Shown here piece by piece: positions 44,666 through 55,180 of a DNA stretch of 64,000 nucleotides. The stretch is taken from NCBI GenBank assembly GCA_947095585.1, contig OX352762.1, positions 91,259,749 through 91,323,748 of the forward strand, in the 5' to 3' direction. The stretch comes from Nephrocerus scutellatus. Its lineage: Eukaryota; Arthropoda; Insecta; Diptera; Pipunculidae. Numbering within the stretch: the stretch's first letter is position 1; each line of letters starts with the position of its first letter. The position numbers and the translations under genes were made by a program. The notes beneath the pieces were generated by a model, which saw nothing but the letters and a program-made list of their open reading frames with translations, was not told where the DNA came from and ran no database searches.

Positions 44666-46904
44666 TGTCTGTCAGTTATGTTAGCGTCGAAGAATGGCCA
44701 TTTGTCTGCTTTCAGGTAGGTTCTTCAGATGTTAATTCGACGAAAACCTCTAAAGAACTTCCGCATAATAGACTGAATAGCAAAATTTCCCCAATTCCTC
44801 GGTTGTATTAAATTGTTTTTGTAATTTTACAAATGTGTGTGGAATTAATTAGGTTAGCTAATTCTTTCAAGATTAACGTCATATCAATAAGGCCATACTT
44901 TGGCGGAATCTATGGTGTGGTGTTTCTAGGAAGCCGTACACAAGGCCTAGTATAGAAAAAGTATAAGAAAAAGAATGTAGTACGAGTATGTAATATGTAA
45001 GTGGTTCCTTAACAAAATTATTGTATTTATTCAAAATTATTTCTCCCGAAATGTTTCAAAAGAACCTTATTATAGCTTTTTCTATGTTACCGTCCAAGCG
45101 TATCCAAATGTGTGTGATATATGATAGCGAACTTTGCAAAACTTTAAAAATTTATCCCACAGTAGCAAGACATGGTATAGAACATAATGAGATCCAATTG
45201 AATTCATTGCTCACTATAATTTTTGTTAAATAAAATTTCGACAGTTTTTCTAACAAAATAAATAGCAAATGTATGCTACAAAAAAAAATAGTATTGCACT
45301 GATCCCAAACAAGCTGTTGATCTAAAGTTTAACCAAGTGACATCTTTAACGCCAAAGTTATATGTTATGTGAGGGCACTACAACACACTCCACAAAGCAG
45401 TCAGCCAGTCACCCTTCAGCCCAAACGATTAATGTTCGCGCTCCATAGTGCATGTGGATCTGTACGTACTGTATCTTAATACTACGAGTATCTGTTGCGT
45501 AGGGGGATACTATGGCGTTAGCTGTCTGTGCTTATCGTCTTTGCAGGAGCTACGCAAAATCAGAAAAATAAAAGAAAGAAAATCAAATATTAAACATTTG
45601 AAATTTATTATAAACCAAGTCGAGTTGAATCTACCGCCTGCATATGATGCGAGTGAACTCCTGCAGAAGCAACATAAAAACGAAACTGTTGCCTTTGCGT
45701 TGACGCTTGTCAGATAAGCCGACAAGCAAAAAGACAGGACATACTGACTAGTGGAGGTGGATATACATCAGAACACCAACCAACCGACCGACCATATCGC
45801 ACGCCACCAAACCGAGTAGACACCAGAAAAGGAATGGATCATCATCAGCAGACCTCGGAAAATTCCCACTTCCACTTCATCTTTGTCTTCATCGTTTTTG
45901 TTGTTGTTGTTCTTATTTGGCTCCGGCGTGGGTGTGGGTTGGATGATTGTTTGGATGTTTGTTGGTTTTTCATTTTCCAAAGGAGACAGAGAAAATTGAT
46001 TTTTGTTTATTTACTTTTGTAGCTGGTCTTCCTGAGTGTCCGCCGACACTGACATACCTAATCTTCCCACTTCCCATAACTATTCGCATTTGCAACGTTG
46101 TCTGACTCTTCCCTTGTGCTATGCACGAACTGTTTTGAATTATGACGTGGTCCAAGTCCATTGACTCTCTACTTTACGGATTTTAGGAGCATGCGAATTT
46201 ACACGTCATCTTAGTGCAGCGCGTTAATCGTGAGCGGCGGTCTCCTTTTAAGTTTATTTGGTTGTGCTTAATGCTTTGTCGTCGTTATGCTGTGTTATAA
46301 TTTTGCGTATGATTTGCGTAGCATCATTGTAGCATTGTGTGAATTCGCTGTGTGAAAAGAAGGCGTGTACAGCGCGGGCTCTGATTAACAATAAAAACAT
46401 TTTACATCGATTGTAGGCGGATGTGGTGTGGTGGTCACTGTAGTTCCTCTTATCGTTTTTAAATGAAATTATGAAATTATTGTCGTTTCGTTTCGATTGG
46501 ATTGTTGCAGGAAGCGCGAAGTGTATTTAGCTTCAAGTGGGCTCTTTGTAAATGCATTAACTTTATATATCTAAATGCTATGATGATCGAGCGTGCAAAT
46601 GAATTTGTATAATGCATTATTGAACATTCTCAGATGGCACACCCCATTAACCCGCAACACGGCTTAATTTTACAAAGCGACTTGGAGCGCTGTAGTGCCT
46701 TGCGATTTATCTTCGAAATCATGATTTGAAAACTGATAAATTTCAGCAGCCTATTGGCAAGAGTAAAAACATTTTGAACTAATTTACTTAGCTCTTCTGT
46801 ATATTTCTTGGCTAATGCTTATTTATTATTGACTTACTTAAATTTTTGCTTTGGATGTTTAATATATGGTAAGCGTTTTTTTCTATTTTTTTATATATAT
46901 TGTA
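44666..46904. other. No gene recognised
   Basis: Over two kilobases without repeats shared elsewhere here and without a recognisable protein. Overlapping frames on both strands at 45448-45725 and 45768-46161 lack motifs; the Lys/Asn/Glu-rich one is compositional. Candidate unique host intergenic or intron sequence. Confidence 0.45.
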
Positions 46905-47022
46905 CCCACGCTTAAGGGGTTTGCACCCTTATAAAGCTTAGCACAGCGTGGGCGTTTGAAAACAAAGGAGAGGATAAGGTGAGATGTCTGTGCACATGTG
47001 CTTTGAATCACTGTAGATACAA
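46905..47022 (-). mobile_element. 3' UTR end of the J1/J2 non-LTR family
   Basis: Matches the 3' end of J2 (21590-21690): ACCCACGCTTAAGGGGTTTG, then TTAGCACAGCGTGGGCGTT, then GATAAGGTGAGATGTCTGTG. As written it holds a nested inverted structure: CCCACGC...GCGTGGG outside, AAGGG...CCCTT inside. A 5'-truncated insertion of little more than the 3' UTR. Confidence 0.75.
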
Positions 47023-47280
47023 ATCAAACTAGGGATACATACAAATTCGGAAATTCCAATACAATACAAATTAAAGTTTAATTTCTTCAACTAATTCCTC
47101 AATAAAACTTTTGTGGAGGCTTTTGATAAATTTTTTTTTTTAAATTTTGGATTTACTTTTCCTGTGGTGAAATTTTTTCCATCGTTGCATTTCCTTATGA
47201 AATAAGAACTGTCCTTCACACATCGGGCCAGTGGCAAGCCATTGAATGACACTATAATGTTGTCCCATACAAAACAATAA
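47023..47280. other. No gene recognised
   Basis: Short unassigned stretch; frames here overlap the SINE and are not supported. Confidence 0.35.
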
Positions 47281-47525
47281 TAATATTCGGCGCGACAGAC
47301 CGTTACGGTCCAAGGCCGAGCTTCTCGCGACCATTTGTGTTGTGCATGTATATTTTTGGACACAAATCGAGTGGGGACCTAAAATTTAAGGCCGGATCCG
47401 AACGGCGAATTGAGAATCTTTCCGTGGGAAGTTATTACTTTCGGAACGTTTGTCAGACATTCGCGAGGAAAAAATATTTTCGGTGTTACTGGGATTCGAA
47501 CCGCGAAACTTCTGCTCAGTAGCCA
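47281..47525 (-). repeat. tRNA-derived SINE copy
   Basis: Minus copy from the 3' end (TTCGGCGCGACAGACCG, GAGCTTCTCGCGACCATTTG) through GGATCCGAACGGCGAATTGA to a partly truncated head with an intact B box (GGGATTCGAACCGCG as written). The A-box end is cut off near 47525. Confidence 0.8.
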
Positions 47526-47734
47526 TGCGCACAATAGTCTGTGTGATGTGAAGCGTGTAGATGGCACGTGTGAAAGTTGGCTTTTTTATTTTGTTTGGGG
47601 TAATTTTTAACAAACTATGTCACGCATAAAAAGTTTACTAATAGGGGCTCAAAAATATCGATCGGGCTGACTACATATTTAAGAGTATATGCCAAACAAA
47701 AATCAATACCATATAACCCTAAGAGTCCCCGCAC

Positions 47735-47960
47735 ACTAGAGACTTTCTGTCGGCCGATAGTTTAGTCGCGCTCTTAATAAGTATGAACATGTATGCAAGT
47801 GCGCAGACTACAACAATTTGGTATCGGCCGATAAATAAGTTTAATGTGCGACACGATTGCGTTTCAACTTTATCAAACTAAAGTATCGGCAAACTATCAC
47901 CAACTGCTTAATCAGTATGGCACTCTTCCACGCGCGCACACTTACGATTTTTTAGTCGGC
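47735..47960. repeat. Cluster of TCGGCCGA palindromes
   Basis: The 8-bp palindrome TCGGCCGA occurs near 47752, 47825 and 47949, with similar surroundings (TCTGTCGGCCGATAGTTTAG; TTTAGTCGGCCGACTC). This may be a decayed inverted-repeat element with ends near CCGCACACTAGAG and GTCGGCCGACTC, but I cannot fix the termini. Confidence 0.4.
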
Positions 47961-48019
47961 CGACTCAATAATTCAGTAAGCCTAAAACACAAACACGCTT
48001 CAGCTTCGTCTTCGCCTGA

Positions 48020-48830
48020 CGTTCTCATTTATGTGCAGCCTGCTCTATCTGGATGAAAGCTTCCTGTACAGCTCTTCGGTTTCTACCAAAGATGTCAATA
48101 TCGTCTGCGTAAGCCAGTATCTGAATGGACTTATAGAGGATTGTTCCTCTCGCCGTTACGTCAGAGTCTCGGATCACTTTATACAACTCCAGGTTGAAGA
48201 GGACGCAGGCCAGTCCAACCCCTTGTCGGAGCCCGTTATAGATGTTGAATGGGCTTGATAGTGATCCGGATATTTTTACTTGGCTTATAACATTGGTCAT
48301 GGTTAACCTACATAGTCGTGTCAGTTTATTTGGGATGCCGAATTCTTTCATGGCTTTATAAAGTTCTACTCTGGCTATGCTATCATAGGCGGCTTTAAAT
48401 TCTATAAAAAGATGGTGTAGTGAGTTTTTAAACTCTAGACATTTTTCCATCACCTGCCTTAGGGTGTAAATCTGATCAGTTGTTGATTTGCCTGGGATGA
48501 AGCCACACTGATATGGACCAATGATGACTTTAGCGTATGGGGCTATTCTGTCTTGAAGGATAAAGAAGAAAATCTTATACGCTTATTCTTATTCAACAAC
48601 GTTATACCACGATAATTGCTGCAGGTTGTGATATCTCCTTTCGTATGTATGGGGCACAGGATGCCTCTTCGCCAGTCTAGCACTATTATTTCATGAATTG
48701 CTTGGTGTAATGTTGGGCCTCCTATTTTTATCAGTTTCGCTGGGATCCCATCAGATCCAGGAGCCTTATTATTTTTGAGCCGATTTATCGCTCTGCTAAC
48801 TTCGTCTATGCTTGATGACGACCAAAAGGT
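48020..48830 (-). mobile_element. RTE-like fragment, copy 4
   Basis: Minus strand. The fingers (48845-48590) read INRLKNNKAPGSDGIPAKLI and CSNYRGITLLN. The palm (48453-48025) is an open frame of 142 codons: LHHLFIEFKAAYDSIARVEL, YNGLRQGVGLACVLFNLELY, then QILAYADDIDIFGRNRRAVQ with the catalytic YADD intact. About 10 codons are deleted before DWRRGILCPI, and frames break near 48560. It is the least decayed reverse transcriptase in the window, but both ends are truncated. Confidence 0.85.
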
Positions 48831-50364
48831 GCAGGAAAAAAGCAAGACTTTCTTTTTCTATTCCATATAAGAGTATTTTCGTATTTTTTTCGCACTGCTC
48901 TACTAGATACTTCATTTCTTCGGTTCGATTTCAAACCGAAACTATGTGCGGTAGCCATTTTTATGCCGCTAACCTAAACGTATCGTATTTTGTGTGTGAG
49001 TGTAGGTGAGTAGGCGGCTGACGACAAAGATTTAACAAGCATCTTGTTTGCTGTGGTATCTCGTGCGTGAAGAACACAGCATGCACTGTATAAACGATGA
49101 TGATACAACAGCATCGTACTAATTACACGCAGCTGTCCCTGTCAGGGCCACAGTGACCTTTTTTATTCTTCTTCTCGTTTAAATTTTCTAGTATCGCTGC
49201 TCGGCATCGGCACACAATCCTCTCCTACATTGTACAGATGCTCTAGATATCGAATTCAGATGTTGATAACGAGCTGAAGAATGAACGCCGCAGTCGCACG
49301 AAGCATGCGTGTTCGTTCTACTTTTTTGCAATGTTGAAGACGACGTCGTGTCAAATATGTGTGCTGCACGTAAATAATGCACTGAAAGGACGGTTCTCTT
49401 TTCAACGGTGACCGTGGGCAGCTCGTTCCACATTCACTGGCAACTGTCACTACACCATCAGTGAGTGGAAGGACAGGTATAGTCACTTACTTGACTAACC
49501 AAAAGTGTACAGCGTAGCAATGCTTTGTGCTAGTGATGGATGCATCCTGAATGCTTATTAAATTTGCACTTTGTGCAGTTTTCATGTTAATATGAGACTA
49601 ATGATCTATTATTATAATATATGTATGTATATCGCCATCGTTATGGAGTGATTAAGTATCTACATTCGAAAAGTCACCGCAAACGCAGTATGCGGTGCAT
49701 ATTATGTAGGAAGAGGTATGTGACCTTTTGACAGCACGAGCACACAGCAGAGCAGTCATTGTTTTTTTTTTAAATATTTATGTCTACCAGTTATGCGGGA
49801 GATGAATAGCGTTTAACGATAAGTTGTCCGCCGTGCAGTTCAGTTCAGGTGTTGCAGGAGCGGTTGGTCGTTGAATACCTTGTCTCTCCAGGAGTGGGTA
49901 TCTGTTCCAAGTACTTCAGATATAATCGCCCATGTCGGCAACAAATCAAGGAATACTTTTAGAAGATTTTCAAGGAGTTCACTGTGCGAAAAAGCGAACG
50001 AGCAAACAAGTGGCTGATTATAAAACATTATTATTTATGATACCCTACAATTTACCATAAATGATGGGAAAATTATTGTCGTCGTTGCTGGTGGTGGCAG
50101 CGGCGGTGGATCGTATTCTACTCGAAGTGAGTACGCATCAGTAAAGCGCACCCATTTGTGCTTTCATCGTCGATGAGGTTCGTGCGAATAGTAATAAGGG
50201 GTGGCGATGATTTAAAGTGAAAAGCAAAACCATTGGTCATGGAGTGTTTCCTTTTAAGGTGTTGCCTGATGTAATAAACTATTCCATTAAACTATAAATA
50301 ATAAGTGGAACGCTCCACAAATTTCTTCTGTGGTGTGTCTAGTAAATCTCCGCATATCCATTGA
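48831..50364. other. No gene recognised
   Basis: Mostly unassigned. On the minus strand near 49430, MWNELPTVTVEKRTV resembles the WNELP motif at the C-terminus of Jockey/CR1-like elements, but nothing around it confirms this. The rest shows no repeat or domain. Confidence 0.4.
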
Positions 50365-50532
50365 CAAATTAAATTTATATGGGAGCCCCTTGGCCCGATA
50401 ATTTTTAAATTTTTACAAAAAGTGTTGTAACCGAAGATACACAAATGTACACAATTTGAATAAAATCGGGCTAAATTGATTATAATATTTCGCCACAAAC
50501 ATACACCCGAGCACGCGAAGTTAATATATAGC
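50365..50532 (+). mobile_element. Family A element, 3' fragment (copy 10)
   Basis: ATTTATATGGGAGCCCCTTG, TTTTACAAAAAGTGTTGTAA, TTTGAATAAAATCGGGCTAA, and a degraded tail GCACGCGAAGTTAATATA. The end motif TAGAGAATTT is lost. Confidence 0.6.
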
Positions 50533-50759
50533 TCTTTCGATTTGTAGAGTTACAATTTCTCTCTCGTGGTTTTGGTTTGGCGTTCTATTTGCAAACTGTA
50601 CCCGGGGTACGGTTTGATTTTGTGTTTTATTTGCAAGATTTTGTTAACAACACTGTAACTTTGCCGATTGCCGACGGGTAAGGTTTCGTTTACTCAACAA
50701 GATGGTGAAGAGAAAGCAAGCAGACTAATTTCTCAGCTTGTTGTTGGATACGACTGTCA

Positions 50760-51130
50760 TTGTCGAAGCAGTGTTTGGACCTCTTTAAGCAAAATTGCGT
50801 AGAGGTGTCACCGTTGATGAAAACTGGATCCATTATTGTACGCCGGAGACCAAGCGGCAGTTATAACAATGGATTTTTTCGGGTGAATCTTCTTCGAAGA
50901 AAGCAAAGACGGTTTATCAGCCGGTCGTGTCCACGATTTTTTGGGATTCGAAAGGAATATTTCTCATGAACTTTTTGTAGAAAGGAAGAACGATCACTAG
51001 TACTACTACTACTACAGTACTACAGTGAATTATTGGACCGATTCGATTGCTTGAAGGAGACACGACCCCATTTGACTAGGAAAAAGTGCATTTTCACTAC
51101 GATGACGAGCCACGCGAGTCTTAATTTTTA
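50760..51130 (+). pseudogene. mariner transposase fragment 1
   Basis: In broken frames: CLDLFKQNCVE, then VTVDENWIHYCTPETKRQ near 50807 (the first catalytic aspartate region of DD34D mariners), QWIFSGESSSKKAKTV near 50868, a decayed GRVHDFLGFERNISHELFVE (family: FWD...GIIFIDYL) near 50925, and a last segment near 51075. The N-terminal DNA-binding part and the region with the second and third catalytic residues are absent or unreadable. A TAC microsatellite interrupts it near 50998-51025. It belongs to the classical mariner group. Confidence 0.7.
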
Positions 51131-52868
51131 CGCGGATTATTGATCAGTGATTACCCCTCGTTTTTGCTCACTTTAATCTTTAAGAGAAATACATGAAGTG
51201 GAGAATGGCCATCATGACGGACAGACAAGCAGCAAAAAGGGCCCTATATATGTACATTCCACATCACGTCAAGACTCCTCGAGGAGTGCATTACAAAACT
51301 GAACAGAGTTGTGTTTATCGGTATTATTTTTATATACGATATTTGTAACTGCGAGTTTGTTATAGTTTTTACAGTGTTGTTTTTGGGTGTGTGTGTGTGG
51401 GTTGTAGTTTTTATGGTGTTGTGTTACTATTGTTAGCAAAATAATTTTTATCTTTTTCTTTTTCTTGTTTACCAAACCTATTACATTTTAATATAAGTTC
51501 GAAATTGTTATACTGGCAAGATTTTACGAACTAAAAAATTACTTACAATATAGCAAATACATAAGAGGGTGTGTATATTCTTGAAAATGGATACATGTGA
51601 ATGGATCTTTATGGTGTGGCTATACTTGTGCGTATGCCTCGGTATATTTGGTAGTAATTTGTAAGGGTAGTTTTTATGTAACATGGGTATAAGTACGAAG
51701 TGGCGGATTAGCGCGAGAATCTGGAGGCCTAAGCTTCGTAGGGCTAGCACGATTCTCTGGTATAGTATACCGCATAATGTGTGAAGAGAGGCAAAAAATA
51801 AAAGCAACAGCTAAGCAAATTAGGACTTGATGTAGATAGAAGCTGCAGGCTGTGTGGACCCGGATTAGAAGCAACGTTCAGACAGAGAAGAAACCCCGCA
51901 ATCTTGGAATGACATTCTCTGAATCCGCTCCCACATCATTAGGTTCTTAATGAGCCCAGTGAATGAAACAATCAATCCATGTATTGAATATTCCCAAAAA
52001 TATCCTAAACATGTTCATAAAATTTTGGCAATAAGTCGCCAGATTTACTCGAAGTCTAAGTCTGACGCATTTGGTGTATTCCGATAAATGCGTCATGCAG
52101 ATTCTGACCTACAACGCTCAATGTGCTCGGTGTATCTTGTCTTTTAGCCGGTGGTTCCTTCCTTCCTTCTTCTTCCTTGTATTACGAGTATTCCTTATCA
52201 CGACTTTTATTAAATCGCACCTGCGTTACGTTATGCGATAAACACAAACATTAGACGAATTTAAACCCGCCCAAAACATAACAACAAAGAAGGAAATGAA
52301 TATTTATAACAGTGATAAAATAAACATTCCTTTTGCAACAAAAAAAATTCACATATATTTAACATAAGGGCGCATGTTAATTATGCTCTGAAATTTCTCC
52401 ATTAGGGGACTATCCTTGAATAAGACTAACAATGAGTTGATGTACTTTACGTGTTTTATTTCTCTACGAAATTAAATACACACATAAAATCCATCGTGGA
52501 GGACGGAGCGAAAAGGGCAGTACTGATTAATTATATACACATCATTGCGAATTCATAGAAAAATGTGCTAAAAAGGTTCCTTATTCTAAAATTAAGGTTG
52601 GATTAAAAATCAATGTCAGCTAGACCAAGATTCTTCGAATTAACACAAAATACACCCTGCCTGCAGAAGCTGACTCAGTTTAATGGAGAACTTATCGCAG
52701 AAGTGGCTCAGTATACGTTTAGCTCGGAGTTACCAGAGTAGAATGATAAAAACTTAAATGGCGTTATTAGTTAAATTCAATGCCATTTTTGGTTAATGTC
52801 ATCCTTCAAAAGACCACTGTCAACACTGCACATTCAGTCCGCTGCATAATGTTATATATTATGATTTA
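51131..52868. other. No gene recognised
   Basis: It includes a GT tract (51388-51398). Minus-strand frames 51508-51874 (99 and 66 codons) overlap each other in different frames and have no motif. Nothing else is supported. Confidence 0.45.
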
Positions 52869-52869
52869 A

Positions 52870-53450
52870 GGTTTTTTGAAAAAGAAAACGAACGATTAAA
52901 CCAAGACGGAGTTAAAGGAAGTTTATGGGCACTCGGCAACTTCTTTAACCACAATAAGATATTGGAAAGCTGCACTTTGTTGCCGTCGTACGAGCATTTC
53001 GATGAAGAACGGTCAGGCGTCCAAATGAGGTCACCACACCAGAAATTATTGACAAAATTCACGTTCTCGTAATAAATGACCACAGAGTAAAAAGTACATG
53101 AGATAGTTGGCATCTCAGATAATCGTGTGCGGAATAATATCGTGTACGAATATTTGCAAATGAGAAAGCTATCCGCGCTATGGACATGCTCACAATTGAC
53201 TCCAAACGCACTCGGACGCACTAACTGCGGACTAAACATGGATCCATCATTATACACAAGAGATGAAGGAAAAGTCAAAATGTTAAGACATCTCATAGCT
53301 AATCGGCGTAGAAGAAGGCAATAAGTTTTCTGGGATGCAAGTGTCATAATCCATACCGATTACCCTGAAAAAAGAAGAAGAGTAACTAACGAATATTATT
53401 CCAACTTATTGGACCGTTTCAACGAAAATTTGAAAATAATATGGCAGCCC
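52870..53450 (+). pseudogene. mariner transposase fragment 2 (internally deleted)
   Basis: The N-terminal helix-turn-helix region reads KTKTELKEVYGHSATSLTTI and RYWKA near 52898-52965, then in another frame VTTPEIIDKIHVL near 53028 and EYLQMRKLSALWTCSQLTP near 53145. After a jump near 53325, FWDASVIIHTDYPEKRRRVT, then EYYSNLLDRFNENLKI: the catalytic-domain stretch around the second aspartate. The DETWIHYY block is missing, so this is an internal deletion derivative. A minus-strand frame of 162 codons covering the same bases is a shadow. Confidence 0.75.
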
Positions 53451-53466
53451 CCAGCAACATCCGAAT

Positions 53467-53652
53467 TTGAGAAGATCATCTTATGAGGAGATCATCAATG
53501 AGATAAACGCGTTTTATAAAGGGTCAACCATTAGAAAATCGTACCGTACCATCGAGCTGAAATGGGACATCAAAAATAAAATGAGTTTTGTCAGAAAAAA
53601 ATCTTGGGCGGAAATAACAGGCCTAGCAAAAAACCTTCGTAATGCTAGGTAG
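53467..53652 (+). CDS. Open frame resembling a Myb/SANT-like DNA-binding segment (uncertain)
   Basis: 61 codons following the mariner fragment: SYEEIINEINAFYKGSTIRK, SYRTIELKWDIKNKM, SFVRKK. The pattern of an alpha-helical EEI..E.NA segment, then a T..LK.KW...K segment, is like the Myb/SANT-like domains of insect transposon-associated and MADF-type proteins. There is no expected upstream tryptophan helix and no continuation, so it may be a fragment of a Harbinger-type accessory protein or chance. Confidence 0.25.
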   Translation: MRRSSYEEIINEINAFYKGSTIRKSYRTIELKWDIKNKMSFVRKKSWAEITGLAKNLRNAR

Positions 53653-53691
53653 GAAGTTATACAGTGTGTTCGGGTTCGGGATTCTAATCTG

Positions 53692-53990
53692 TTAAGGGGC
53701 GATTCCTTGGTTCATTCTGAGAAAAAAAATCGTATTTTTGATATCCTTTGAGATGTACAACTACTACGTATAAAAATATTTACATGCCGTCTCAGTGTTC
53801 CTGCAACAACAGTGCAACAAAATTACACGTGGAACGGATGCAACACTTCACTCCAGGGCATAATCTGCTTTAAAAGGACTTGCCCAGAAGGACCTAATTT
53901 TCTGAGTGGAAACATGATCATGATAGTGGTTTTCTAATATCCACTCACATACCATTTTTTCACTAAATACACCAAGGAATCACCCTTTAA
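53692..53990. mobile_element. TTAA-flanked MITE (piggyBac-like)
   Basis: Bounded by TTAA at 53692-53695 and 53987-53990, with inner inverted repeats GGGGCGATTCCTTGGT and ACCAAGGAATCACCCT (14 of 16 pair). TTAA duplication is the signature of piggyBac-superfamily insertion. 299 bp, non-coding. No piggyBac transposase is seen in the window. Confidence 0.75.
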
Positions 53991-53999
53991 GTATTTGCC

Positions 54000-54515
54000 A
54001 TTTAAACGGATAAAAGTGGAAAAAATGCTCTGTCTGTCTGTGCCACTCTACAGCCCAGACGGCTGAACTTATGAGGATGAAAATATTTAATATTTAAGCT
54101 TTTAACATAAATTGTGAGGGACCAGTTGATTTTGACGGAAATCTGACAACCGGAAGTGACAGTTTACTTGGACAGTTTTTCGAGTTTTTGCAAATAACTC
54201 AAAAGTATAGTACTCTGTTAAGTGCAAAAGAAATTTAAACAAAAAACAAAAAAAAAATTAATATAAAAAAAATAATAAAATAAAAAAAAATTAATAAAAT
54301 AAAAAAAAATTAATAAAAAAAAAATTTAATAAAAATTTACTGAAGATTACGGCCCCGTCCGTAAAAGAAAGTCATGTCCATTTTTTTCATATTGCTATGA
54401 GTATTGCTAGAGTCAAGAATATGAGCACGAATTGCTCCCAATGCATGTATGTAGTTGAGGGTAGCGAACCCCTGGCTGTGCAGGTAGCGAAGCGCCCCCG
54501 AGCAGCTAGTTATAA
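54000..54515 (+). repeat. Degenerate Helitron-like or other dispersed repeat (uncertain)
   Basis: It starts near AAAATGCTCTGTCTGTCTGT and ACAGCCCAGACGGCTGAACT and ends at GCGAAGCGCCCCCGAGCAGC followed by TAG. Such phrases and a CTAG end after a GC-rich stretch recall non-autonomous Helitrons (3' CTRR). No 5' TC end or hairpin can be fixed. The low-complexity part 54235-54335 consists of A runs broken by TTAAT. Confidence 0.35.
54235..54335. repeat. A-rich low-complexity tract
   Basis: About 100 bases of A runs separated by TTAATA, TAATAAA and similar words. Confidence 0.85.
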
Positions 54516-54894
54516 AATAAAATAAAATTCTGGTTTAAACCAAAGTTATAATCACTTACAGATCATGTATACTTCAGTTCAGTCTAATCAAACATAAAAA
54601 TCTGGTTTTTCAGAAGAGTTACCCTTCTTAACGTTCCGCCCCTTGAAAGCCTTTAACACTGCATGCAGAAGAAAGTTTTCATACTCCGATCCCAATTTCT
54701 TGCAGCGCCGGCGGAAGAGAAAGAAGGAGAATTACGATCGCTACTTTTTATAAAGTTTTTCACAGTCACAACCTCTATTAACACTTTATCGAGATTCGGG
54801 GATACTAATTTTTGAAGTAAACACAATTTTGCCAACACAACTGATGATCGCGACCCCAATAAAAAATCTTGCGACCACTAGTTTAAGTACCACT
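54516..54894. other. No gene recognised
   Basis: Unassigned, including a minus-strand frame of 68 codons without motifs. Confidence 0.35.
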
Positions 54895-55180
54895 GGTTTA
54901 GTGTATGAAGTGAATTTTAGGTCCTGTTACGGCCGGACATAAGCAATGATGGATAAGTGGATAAGGGTTTCTTTCTCATTTGCTTTCTTGCAACACCTCC
55001 AAAGTGTGAGAAGTGAGCTTTCCATTTTAGCAATCTACTGTCTAGTAACGCGCACTTATGGTTCCAAAACTTCTAGGAACAATCGCTTTAATTGCTATAG
55101 AGCCGATATTTAAAGTTCAAGGCGACAGCCCTATTAGCCAACACATCTGCTTACTTTTCTTTGGAGGAGTAAACTGAAAA
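54895..55180 (-). mobile_element. Possible RNase H-end relic of a non-LTR element
   Basis: Minus strand near 55160 reads ADVLANRAV, like the EKADxLA segment that closes RNase H domains. Stop-interrupted FWNHKCALLDSRLLKWKAHF and later codons follow, plausible for the post-RNase H region. No upstream catalytic motif is readable, so the call is weak. Confidence 0.3.

Noticed and set aside
49188..49486. Minus-strand WNELP-containing frame as a non-LTR C-terminus
   Set aside because: Only a five-residue motif fits. No flanking FKxxV or 3' UTR motif of the J family is present.
52859..53347. 162-codon minus-strand frame
   Set aside because: It lies entirely antisense to a mariner transposase relic whose plus-strand motifs are clear; it has no motif of its own.
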